DNA from: Mesocentrotus franciscanus
Taxonomy: Eukaryota > Echinodermata > Echinoidea > Camarodonta > Strongylocentrotidae
Reading direction: 5' to 3'
DNA length: 64,000 nucleotides
NCBI GenBank assembly: GCA_037976565.1
Contig: CP137683.1
Location: forward strand, 12,788,199-12,852,198
Position numbers and translations under genes: made by a program. Below, piece by piece: positions 55,256 to 64,000 of the stretch. The notes below the pieces were generated by a model that was given only the letters and a program-made list of their open reading frames with translations, was not told the origin of the DNA and ran no database searches. Numbering within the stretch: the first letter of the stretch is position 1; each line of letters begins with the position of its first letter.

Positions 55256-55455
55256 GTGTGTTTAGGAGCTGCTACTGGAGTGAACTGCATATCTTGTGCA
55301 TGGCGCTTTCTCTTTCTTCTCTCCCAACCATCCCTTGGGGTATATTCAATGCAATCTCGCAGCAGTATGCTTTGTTTGGACGGCAGTCATGCTTTCGTTG
55401 GGTTGGCCAAAGCGTACAGCGCAAGCCGCTCCTACTTCCCTAACAGCAGGTAGGG
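55256..55455. promoter_or_regulatory. Candidate conserved non-coding island
   Basis: Complex sequence (TGCATGGCGCTTTC, GGTTGGCCAAAGCG) with three overlapping open frames that extend into the CT tract. No domain, and no donor in phase. Inference only. Confidence 0.25.
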
Positions 55456-56200
55456 AAAAGGCTCAGTTTTTAAAAGCATATTATAACTTTAAAAAGTGAT
55501 GGTTGATTGTGTATCTGTGCTTGAGTTATGATGATGATGATGATGATGCCTTTTTTACATAACCAAAATAACAAATTATCTGCATTAAAAGTTATAAAGA
55601 AATTGTTTCCATGGATACAAATTTTTGAATTACCGGTATGCTAACTTGAAAATATGTTCATTGAATTATGTTAACATCTATCGGGTAATACAATCATGAA
55701 AGTGTGTGAGGTGTGTTCATCCATTCATGGATACAAATGATGCAGGTTTTAAAGGATATAAGCACTTAAAATTATGAATATATGTTCATAATGAGGTTAG
55801 GAATGAATGATTTCATCAATAATACCTCAAATCAATAGTTTATCTGATATGGTAAGGATATGTAAATATAGAACTGAGAGAATAGTAGAATAAGATTGTT
55901 AACTGTGACTATACCAGGAAAAGAAAATGCGATAGAATAAGATAGAAAGAAGAGAATGAATGAATATAAAGCAGATGAGAGAGAGAAGGTAATGTGGAAA
56001 ATAGACAGAACTGATACTAGTAGTAGATAGAGAGAGGGGGAGAGAGAGAGTGCAGAACACGATATTGGTAGGAAGATCAAAAAAGGTGAAAGATAAGGGA
56101 TCTAGTGAAATATAAGAAATGAAGAGCAGAAAAACAATAGGAAATAGAAAAAGAAGAAGAAAAACAGGTGGAACTAGGAAGAAAATAAAATATGATAAAG
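55456..56200. other. Intronic spacer with GA-rich end
   Basis: (GAT)n lies at 55529-55547. Purine-rich GAGAG/GAAAG text lies at 55960-56190. No exon was recognised. Confidence 0.45.
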
Positions 56201-57392
56201 GGACTCTATCTGTTCGTTCCTTTGGCCTTTTGTTGTGGAGGTATAATGCTGGGAAATTGTTCTAAAATTCACACGTGTCTTTGCATGCCACGCCTTGCTG
56301 GCATAAAGATTGCTATTGATTATTTGAAATTATATCGTGAGATTTTTCGTGCTGGTCTATAATTAAACAATGGAGCATTTATGATATAGCAATTACATGT
56401 GGTACGTGTACATGTAACCTCCATATGAATGGTCTTGCATGGTCTAGGCGATAGGGAGGGGTTGTTTGATGCTTCTCTCACCTAGCAACAGGTAATGTAT
56501 GCAAAGGTTAATCAATCTATTTAACCCAATGCCTACAGGAACTTGGTACTTGTTATTTTAAATTTGATGGGAATGAGATAATTCAATAGTCAATGGGTTC
56601 AAATGTAGCTTGGAGCTATGGAAATGAAATTGAATGGAAGGGGGGTGGGGCATACATCTTTTCATTGTTAGCATACCTAGGTCTATAGATAAGTATCACA
56701 GATGTAAACTAGGTCAACAGGGTTTAAGGCATATTCTTTAGAACTGTTATCAATTTACTGCCACCCCCTATTGATGTTAGATATCTATCAAGCGGTATAT
56801 ATTCTTTGTAGGCAGATTAAGTATTTTTGTATAATGTATATTAATTTGTTTAAGGCTCACTAGACATAGCAACAAACAGGAAGTGTAGATTTATTTAGGG
56901 AACAAATTATGCGTAATCAATTATTCCGTTTTTTTCTTCTTCTTTCAAATCATAATCTTATGAAACTCCTCTTGCTCAACTTGTATATATAGTGTGTCCA
57001 TATAACATTCTTTTATTATTATTATCGATGTGGTACCATATGGTGAAATGAGTCGGCTTGTTATTACCAGCGCCTTTCCATAAATCTTTTTTTATTCTAT
57101 AGTTCAATGCAACTTGAGTGTGTGGGTATGAATTTTACACTTGTGACTTTATATTACTTCTTTGTTTGTCCGTGGTCACAAAGCAATGCAGAGTGAATGA
57201 TGCTGGTACTATTGTACAAGCATAAATCATACTTGTTTGTCGAGAAGTTGAGCAGGAAAAAATGAATGTTTTTCACATTTCTTTATTATCTACCTCATGG
57301 TGTGCTTCTATGGAGAGAGCATAGAAAAGTTTGTGGTGGCTCGAAAATTTTCCATTATCAGATTAAAAATGAATAATTTGTGCACATTTCAT
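56201..57392. other. Long intronic stretch, no gene seen
   Basis: No exon or interspersed repeat was recognised. Confidence 0.4.
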
Positions 57393-57706
57393 ATGTTGAG
57401 AGCCTGAGCTCATATTATTTTAGATATAATAATAATAATAATAGTGATGATGATGATGACGATGATGATGGATATCTTTATGGCGTCAATATCCAACATG
57501 CAAGGTGCTTCAAGGCGCTCCAATATTACTAGGCTAACGATTTCGGTGCTCACAGCATTCAAGGAATTTCTTCCTACCGGTACCCATTTAACACCTGGGT
57601 GGAGAGTGGTAAATGTAGATTAAGGTCTTGCCAAAGGACATTAGTGCTGCAGCAGAACTCTAGACCATGACACAGATTTGAAGCCTTTCTGGCTTTCAGC
57701 AGACGA
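57393..57706. repeat. Hairpin-family copy split by a minus-strand SINE
   Basis: The left arm plus loop start (TGTTGAGAGCCTGAGCTCAT, ATTATTTTAGA) lies at 57393-57425. An (AAT)n/(GAT)n tail and a reverse-orientation SINE follow (TACCGGTACCCATTTAACAC, GGGTGGAGAGTGGTAAATG, TTGCCAAAGGACATTAGTG). The right arm (GAAGCCTTTCTGGCTTTCAG, CAGACGAG) resumes at about 57680-57706. The SINE therefore inserted into an existing hairpin copy. Confidence 0.7.
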
Positions 57707-58085
57707 GTTGTTGTGTTTAATTTGGTTTCTTGAAACTGTATTAAGCTGGACAACTCTGCAAAATTCTATATTCAGAACAGCTATATGGTTAACCTATTGG
57801 AGAACGATTGTCCTCTCTTGAGAGTCATAAGGGCTTTACCTCAGTGTTAAATCACATGGGTTTAAAAAACGTTCTTCTGGCGCTCAGCAGACCGATTTGT
57901 TGTTTTTAATTTGGTTTCTTGAAATTGTAGTGAAGCCGTACAACTCTGCAAAATTCTACATTCAGAACGGCTAAATGGTTAACCTATTGGAGAACAATTG
58001 TCCTCTCTTGAGAGTCATAAGGGCTTTACCTCAGTGTTAAATCACATGGGTAACGTTCCTCTGGCTCTCAGTAGACCGATCTAGC
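57707..58085 (+). repeat. 190-bp tandem duplication, each unit with a hairpin copy
   Basis: TAATTTGGTTTCTTGAAA, ACAACTCTGCAAAATTCTA, GGTTAACCTATTGGAGAAC and TCCTCTCTTGAGAGTCATAA recur with an exact 190-bp offset (for example 57791 and 57981). Hairpin copies lie at about 57815-57895 and 58003-58080. The first has a longer loop (GGGTTTAAAAAACGTTC). Confidence 0.85.
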
Positions 58086-58735
58086 CAGTGAGCTATTAAA
58101 ACAATTAATCCTATGAAGTGGTGTCCCGCTACTGCTAATCCCGCTACTACTACTCTTGCTTTCGTCTTTGCTCAATCAATTACTTGAGCGTGAAACTCAA
58201 CAGACACTTGAAATAGTCTACAGAGCTAACACGTGTACTAACATGGCATTTAACTGATCAAACGGAATCAACCTACTAAACAAACTTGGAGTTCTAGTCT
58301 ACTGTGCATTGACAAAGGTAGTCGGATAAACATTTTTTTTAAAGGGTGGAACTCTTCAAATTGTCTGAATTATAAAAAAATGAGAGTATTTTTCATGAAC
58401 TGTCTGATGCAGATAGAGGAGGGTATTATATATTCAGTGTTTGTTGAGTGTGAAACCTATCAAAGAAAAATAAAATATGGCTGAACCCTTTGGTATTATG
58501 ATTGGACAGATTATAAATTCTAATTATGCCATTGCGACACCTTATTTTGTTAGCTAGCGATTGTAGTGTGATTGATGGACAGCAGACAGAATTGAATATC
58601 CTAACATAACAGGGAAAAAAATAGTATTTGAAAAGAATTTAATCATACAAATGATTTTTTCCTGATGCCAAAAAGCTCATTCACAATTTGCTTTTAGTTT
58701 TAGCAACTGTAGGATTATTTTTTTCTGTCTATAGC
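58086..58735. other. Intronic spacer, no gene seen
   Basis: GCTACTGCTAATCCCGCTAC is a small local repeat at 58130. No exon was recognised. Confidence 0.4.
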
Positions 58736-58879
58736 TCTTCCTTTCATTTTTGTTTATATATATATATATTTTTTTTTTTTTGGGGGGGACTATCTTTCTG
58801 TTTTTTCTCTCTCTGTCTCTCTGTCTGTCTGTCTCTCTCTCTTTCTCTCTGTCTCTCTGTCTGTCTTTCTCTGTCTCTG

Positions 58880-58910
<31 letters not shown>

Positions 58911-58943
58911 GTCTCTGTCTGTCTGTCTCTCTGTCTCTTTCTT

Positions 58944-58976
<33 letters not shown>

Positions 58977-59040
58977 TTCTCTCTTTCTCTCTCCCCTCTC
59001 TCTCTAGCTCCAGCTCTCACCTTTCTTGTTCTCTCTCTCA
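58736..59040. repeat. (AT)n, T and G runs followed by a CT/CTGT microsatellite
   Basis: A short (TA)n, T12 and G7 precede about 240 bp of CTCTCTGT-type repeats. The Leu/Ser-rich frame starting in the hydrophobic LLVLATVGLFF is not a membrane exon (see rejected). Confidence 0.9.
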
Positions 59041-59268
59041 TAGCAACAATGATAATGAATCAAGTTCATTATCCTGCCTCATTAAGTCATTGCTAATCAC
59101 ACTAGTATGGCTTCCAGAAACTTTTTACAAAACCTATCTACTGTTTACTTCTCATGCCTAAATGTACAGATCGAGCCCAATTAGCAGTTGTAACGTAAAA
59201 AAAAACAACAACAACTATACTCTGTCCTGTACATATCATTTTCAAACTCAAGTATCATTGAACATATC

Positions 59269-59348
59269 GTCTGTTTTGAGCCAGGAGGCTGCTATTTCAT
59301 ATAATATTAACACAAAGTAGCGCCATTCTGGCTTCAACAGCCGATATG
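59269..59348 (+). repeat. Hairpin-family copy
   Basis: GTCTGTTTTGAGCCAGGAGG, loop CATATAATATTAACACAAAG, AGCGCCATTCTGGCTTC and AACAGCCGATAT. Loop forward. Confidence 0.75.
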
Positions 59349-60394
59349 AAAGGGAGAATGGCCCAACTTCATCCACTTTTTTTTAATGTAACAAAAATAA
59401 TAAAAGAAACAATAAGTCTAAAAGACAAACTTTTGAAATAACTAATACCTCACATATATCACCAGATATATACTTTGAGACTCTGAGCCAATGAGCCAAT
59501 TTTTATGCTAAATGTGGGTATTACTCATACGTGTATGCCCATATCTCCAGATTCAGTCTTTTTTTTTCGGTCTGTAATATTTATCATTTTGATTATTTCA
59601 AATCCCCACAATTCTTACTACTACCAAATCAACCATTCTAATACCTTGTAGACCGTTTATTTTCATCTTGCAATTAATCAAAATACCAGCCTCTACTCAA
59701 CACTATTTTTAAATATCTGCATGGTATATAGTTTGGGCTCTGCTGAATTTTGCTTTCGCTTTTGTTTCCTGGGTTCCTCTTTCATTTTGTTGCCCTTGAC
59801 ACTGAGTAGTGAGTACTCGTCAGGTAGCGGACTTTGGGTTCAGTCGTTGCTAAATAGAATTGGACTATTTACTCACCAGCACTCTTGAGAGTGGTTTAAG
59901 CTCGGTATATAACGAGGGCATCGTGAATGGGATAGTTGATCGACAAACAATGTCTCGATTTCCTCATTAGGATCGTGAAGTTCTACATTCTTTTATGCTG
60001 GGAAGCGTATTTTGTGTCTTGCTTCTACTATTAACTCCTGTGTTGAAACCTGCCTAAGCAACCGTCTGTACTATAAAGACCACAGTTCTTATTTGGGCGT
60101 TGTTTTTTATTTATACAATATTGCATCAACTTGATTCAATTTGGAAATACCACCTGTCTATAACAACCATTTTTACTATCTCTTCAGCATTATTTCCATT
60201 GTGACCCTTGTATATATATCCCCTTCTGTCCTATAATGGGTTGGGTCTTTTTTTAAATAATTTTCATTAATGAACTTTCATGAGTACAATTTTCAGCTGT
60301 ACTCTTGGTTTTATTGATAAGTTAGGCAAGAACATCTTCCATGGATGTAAATGTTGACAATGAAGATTCATGTTTCTGTTCCAAGGAAGAAAAT
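59349..60394. other. Intronic spacer with a diverged mariner-MITE remnant
   Basis: GTTGAAACCTGCCTAAGCAA, TATAAAGACCACAGTTC and ACCACCTGTCTATAACAACC (60041-60170) resemble the MITE at 30522. No exon was recognised. Confidence 0.45.
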
Positions 60395-60475
60395 TGTGTG
60401 TTTGGGGCTAGAAAGGCAATAGCTCATATTATTTTGTATGGAATTAACGCTCTTTTGTTCCAAAGGGTTGTAAAG
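60395..60475 (+). repeat. Hairpin-family copy, decayed
   Basis: TGTGTGTTTGGGGCTAGAAA, GGCAATAGCTC, loop ATATTATTTTGTATGG, AATTAACGCTCTTTTGTTCC. Loop forward. Confidence 0.65.
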
Positions 60476-60512
60476 GGTTAAAAATGACCCATTTTGTGAA
60501 GAATATAACGAG

Positions 60513-60742
60513 TTTCATTTCATTCAAGTAGGCCCTATATGATTTTAAAAAATTTTGAATGTCAGATCGATCCTTTAGAAATGCACATCCTATGGCTTTG
60601 TTTCAGTTTCAAAGAGAATGACCTACAAACTAAGTCCTGTTTCATTTTAATAATTCACATAGGTCATATATGATTTGAGATATTTTAAATGTGAGATGCT
60701 GTAGGAATACAAATTTTATAGCTTTGTTTCAGTTACAAAGAG
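60513..60742 (+). repeat. Local tandem duplication, units ~125 bp
   Basis: TTTCATT, TAGGYCMTATATGATTT, TTTTRAATGTSAGAT and TAGCTTTGTTTCAGTTACAA (variant ATGGCTTTGTTTCAGTTTCA) occur in order twice. Confidence 0.65.
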
Positions 60743-61094
60743 GATGTAACTTGATGGCAATGTAGCTGAAGGCTTCAGACTGAGACAGCATCGAGACTAG
60801 CTGTATATTGCTCTCTATATAGAGATACATGTAGACAATTCTCCTTTTTCAACCCATGCAACCCTGCAAATACTACATCATATTCACTGACAATGGGAAG
60901 GAGTCGCCACAGACGTGAAACCTTCGGGCCATCACGATTTGATACGGAACGAACGAGGCTTTCGAATGCCAATTAAAAATGAAGATATAGTAAGAATACT
61001 AATTGGGAATGCCCGAACATGTTTGGTATTAAAAGAGATGACATTTTTTAAGACAATGCATTAAATTGTCTTTAATGATGAAATGTTGAGAAAG
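60743..61094. other. Intronic spacer, no gene seen
   Basis: No exon or repeat was recognised. Confidence 0.4.
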
Positions 61095-61293
61095 GATGTA
61101 TTAGGAGAAGGAAAGCAAGAGAGAGGGAGAGAAAGAATGAGAGAGAGAATGAGAGAGAGAGAGAGAGAGTGGGAGATGGAGAGAGGGAGAGTGAGAGGGA
61201 GAGAGAATGAGAGAGAGAGAGAATGAGAGAGAGAGAGAGAGAGAATGAGAGTGAGAGGGAAAGAGAGAATGAGAGAGAGAATGAGAGAGGGAG

Positions 61294-61329
<36 letters not shown>

Positions 61330-61380
61330 TGAGTCAGACAGAGAGAAAGAAAAAAAAAGAGAAAGAGGAGAAACAGAAAA
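61095..61380. repeat. GA-rich purine tract
   Basis: GAGAGAATGAGAGAGAGA-type units. A Ser/Leu/His-rich minus-strand frame is an artefact. Confidence 0.9.
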
Positions 61381-61419
61381 CTTTCCTCAATAAAAACCCA
61401 TCTGTAATGAGATAGAGAA

Positions 61420-61870
61420 ATGTACAGGGGGATCGCGATCAAAGTCAAGACATTTACCCAAGAGATATTTCTGACTCCATGATCAAAGGCAAAAAGGTAA
61501 ATTGTTATTGTACGAGTTGAGTAGCAACCCCAAATTAAGCGCACAGAGTGAAGGCGTGTCATTATCATTCCTTATTAAGCTTCAGAACCATCCAAATCTG
61601 GCTCACGCGGGAGCAAAATAAACCAAAATCCATTACTTTTGCCGCTTATCACCCTCCGTCGCTTCCAATTCCACCTCCTTCCATTACGATCTGTTTCCAT
61701 CCAAACGACAGCATCCCTGAAGCTCGCATCGATAATCAACTTATGCCCCTACCCATCCTGCCCATCAAATTTAATATTTTGTGATCCTTCATTCAATTTA
61801 TTAAACCCCGAGCCGCCATGATCTGTCGGTTCACCAAGAAAGAGGATTCTTGAAGTGTCAGCTACTGTCA
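61420..61870. promoter_or_regulatory. Candidate conserved non-coding island
   Basis: A complex GC-balanced block (GGGGATCGCGATCAAAGTC, ACCCCGAGCCGCCATGATC). Two short frames (61548-61821) show no domain or phase-compatible splice sites. Inference only. Confidence 0.25.
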
Positions 61871-62779
61871 GCTAGGCGGAGTCTGAAGAAAGCATGTTTC
61901 AAATTCGCAGTTCTTAATACTTTTATGCTCTCTTGATCTATAGAGAGATTAATGATAATAATGATATTACTCACCTCAATGTCATCTCAATGTTCTTGGT
62001 CAAAGTATATTACTCTAGAAATGAAGATGTCTTGAACATAATTTCATTACAGCCGCAAGATACTTTTATTTCACTGGCTTTAAGGAATGGTTGGTATTTA
62101 TTATTTTAAAAATATATATTACCTAGGAGAATAATACACAATTATTCCTAACCCTTTAGTCTCCAAATTTCAAGGTGGAAACTATATCATCAATATTAAT
62201 AAAAAGAAATCATGTTTAGTTTTATATTACTAGAGGACTACATATTTTTCATGTTTTCATTTGTATAAACATGAAAAATGAAATCATAACAGAAAGGGGG
62301 GGGGGGCAGACATGAACAAATTTGTATTTATACCCAATAGTCAGATATTTTTTTGTTTCAAGTGCATTTTATTCTGTGAGGAAGCATTTTTAATACAGGT
62401 TTTATTTATTTTTTGTTTTTGTTTAGATCACACAAAAAGAAAACGTTTCATATATTGGTACCTAAGTTATCATCAATCTCATACAAATCTTATGCTCTTT
62501 GTATTAAAGTCTGCAGTGCATGTATAATTCCTTCAGTTTACATTATAGTAATACTGGTATGCTACATTATACCAAGCATATTGCATTAATGATGAAGTGA
62601 AATCCATACGGATAGGTAAAGAGAAAAATTGTACTCAAGTTATTTGTAACTGTTGTATTATAGATTGATCTTGAGACTAGCTAGTGCCGGGGTATTTTTC
62701 GCCACCATTAATCCGAAATTGGTTCAAGGGTTTATTGTATTGATTTTCATATTTTGAAACCACCTTGCATTATATCCTG
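61871..62779. other. Intronic spacer, no gene seen
   Basis: A near-palindrome of CATGTTT/AAACATG phrases lies around 62240-62280. A G run lies at 62296-62306. No exon was recognised. Confidence 0.4.
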
Positions 62780-63100
62780 CTCTGAGTCACCGCGATAGAA
62801 GTATAAGAGAAGAAGAGACCAACTAAGAGGAAGAGAGAAGATGAGAAAGAGAGAGAGGGGGTAGGCGGGAGAGACAGGAAGAGGGGAGTAGATAAAGGGG
62901 GAGAGGGTGTAAGCAAGAGAGAGGGGCGTAGAGAATGAACTAGCTAAGAGAGAGAAATAGAGTGGACGAAATAAAGAAGGGGTGGAGGCTAGAGAAACAG
63001 AGATAATTATGATGATGATGATGGTAATGATAACGATGATGAGGAGGAGAATGATAGTGATGATGACAATGATGATGAGGATGATGTATACTGTATTTTG
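62780..63100. repeat. GA-rich tract followed by GAT/GAG triplets
   Basis: AGAGAGAGGGGG-type purines to about 63000, then GATGATGATGATGG-type triplets. Confidence 0.8.
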
Positions 63101-63184
63101 AACTAATGTAGGTTGATTAGTAATTAATTGTAGTCTGTAAATTTGATACTTTTGTCTATTAAAGATTGAATGTACTATTGTCTA

Positions 63185-63372
63185 AGAATCGCCACTTTTT
63201 GTAAAGCGCTTAGAAACATTTTGTATTAAGCACTCTAGAAATACAATGTATTATTATTATTATTATTATGGTGAGGATGATGGTGAGAATGATCATGAGA
63301 AGGATGGTGATGATGATGATGAGGATGAGGATGATGATGATGATGATGGATGATGGATGATGGATGATGATA

Positions 63373-63428
<56 letters not shown>

Positions 63429-63475
63429 AGAGAGAATGAGAGAGAGAGAAAGAGAGAGGGAGGGAGAGGAGGCTA
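63185..63475 (+). repeat. SINE 3' end, (ATT)n, then a long (GAT)n and GA microsatellite
   Basis: TTTTTGTAAAGCGCTTAGAA, GTATTAAGCACTCTAGAAAT and (ATT)n match SINE ends at 24690-24750. A (GAT)n block (63300-63426) and GA repeats follow. Poly-Asp and poly-His frames are artefacts. Confidence 0.85.
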
Positions 63476-63479
63476 TAGA

Positions 63480-63820
63480 AAGAAGGATAGTCTGGGAGAC
63501 TTACAGCAGCAGAAATACCAAGTAGAGTGCAGAGACAAACTGACAGACAAAAAAAAGAGAAAAATAACAATACAGACAACAGAAAAGGAGAATGTTTAGT
63601 TTTGTAGAATCTAGCAATAAGTGTGATGAAATTTACTTCATTAAGATGTAATACAATATTGTAGGGTGCATAATTTATGTATGATCACCACCCATAGACT
63701 AGATGCACTGTAGAGATGGAGGACGGAGCATGAGGTATTAGAAGCAGTGAGGCAAGTTGATGTGGATGCAGAGCTTATAATGAGAGTGATTGAGAAGATG
63801 AGACAGGGAGGGAGACATAA
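63480..63820. other. Intronic spacer, no gene seen
   Basis: No exon or repeat was recognised. Confidence 0.4.
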
Positions 63821-64000
63821 ACCCCGTTCTCATTCACTTCGTTGGAGCGGTCTAACTAAGACCCGTTCCTCAGGAGCGGTTCTTAGGTGAGTGAGAACGG
63901 TCAAAGTGGTCCAGGAAGTGGACTTCTGGACCGCTCCAGAAGACCACCTTGGGAGGTGGTCTTGAGGAACTGGTCTTATTAAGAGCCGTTTGGACCGCTC
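63821..64000. mobile_element. Inverted-repeat-rich element, cut by the window end
   Basis: CCGTTCTCATTCACTTC pairs with AGGTGAGTGAGAACGG at 63885-63900. GAGCGGTC units (near 63846 and 63991) occur in direct and inverted form, and GGACTTCTGGACCGCTCC and CCACCTTGGGAGGTGG are further palindromes. It is probably the left part of a foldback-like MITE. The right end is not visible. Confidence 0.5.

Noticed and set aside
54812..55453. A 213-codon open frame
   Set aside because: Its centre is a CT microsatellite and its ends lie in non-coding islands; no domain, and no splice sites in phase.
58688..58740. Possible transmembrane exon (LLVLATVGLFF) for the IA-2-like protein
   Set aside because: The needed phase 0 after the TTTTAG acceptor gives TTT TAG, a stop; there is no donor before the microsatellite.

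Overview
The window looks like intronic and exonic DNA of one large animal gene, read on the + strand, in an AT-rich, repeat-laden genome. Organism: the SINEs with tRNA-like heads and (ATT)n tails, a CR1-like retroelement, many small inverted-repeat transposons, and long CT, GATA-type and triplet microsatellites suit a marine deuterostome. I would guess an echinoderm such as a sea urchin. That is an inference from style, not a species identification. No bacterial, plasmid or viral gene was seen.

Gene: five short exons (12169-12297, 16158-16281, 23985-24068, 29834-29913, 42583-42650) have AG acceptors and GT donors, and their splice phases join without a break. Joined, they encode about 160 residues. 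These are a very acidic, Glu/Lys/Asp-rich linker followed by a compact alpha/beta module that I recognise as the membrane-proximal mature ectodomain of the receptor-type protein tyrosine phosphatase-like N family (IA-2/PTPRN and phogrin/PTPRN2), an integral protein of dense-core secretory granules. The module ends in a TGVG motif at the 3' end of the fifth exon. The signal peptide, the RESP18-homology domain, the transmembrane segment and the phosphatase-like domain were not found. They presumably lie upstream and downstream of the window.

Layout: 1-12168 is an upstream intron. It holds a mariner-like MITE, a hairpin-bearing tandem array (2.0-2.9 kb), a CR1-type retroelement fragment (4.0-5.3 kb, minus) between two copies of another repeat, SINEs, a 185-bp-class satellite interrupted by a TTA-flanked MITE (9.2-9.6 kb), and a long-TIR element (10.2-10.8 kb). 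Introns at 12.3-42.6 kb hold SINE pairs, a 1.3-kb TCTA/TCTG array with a 300-bp higher-order period, duplicated pseudo-copies of a splice acceptor just before the third exon, a minisatellite with internal CT blocks, a non-LTR 3' end, a 498-bp TTAA-flanked MITE, and a 452-bp element with long TIRs. The downstream intron (42651 to 64000) holds a second 498-bp TTAA MITE, more hairpin copies, SINEs and microsatellites. A further inverted-repeat element is cut by the window end.

The most unusual theme is a dispersed, nearly palindromic element of about 75-85 bp (core GAGAGCCAGAAGGGCGTTAA, a short AT-rich loop, then the complementary arm). At least fourteen copies lie in one gene. Every copy whose loop can be oriented points the same way as transcription.
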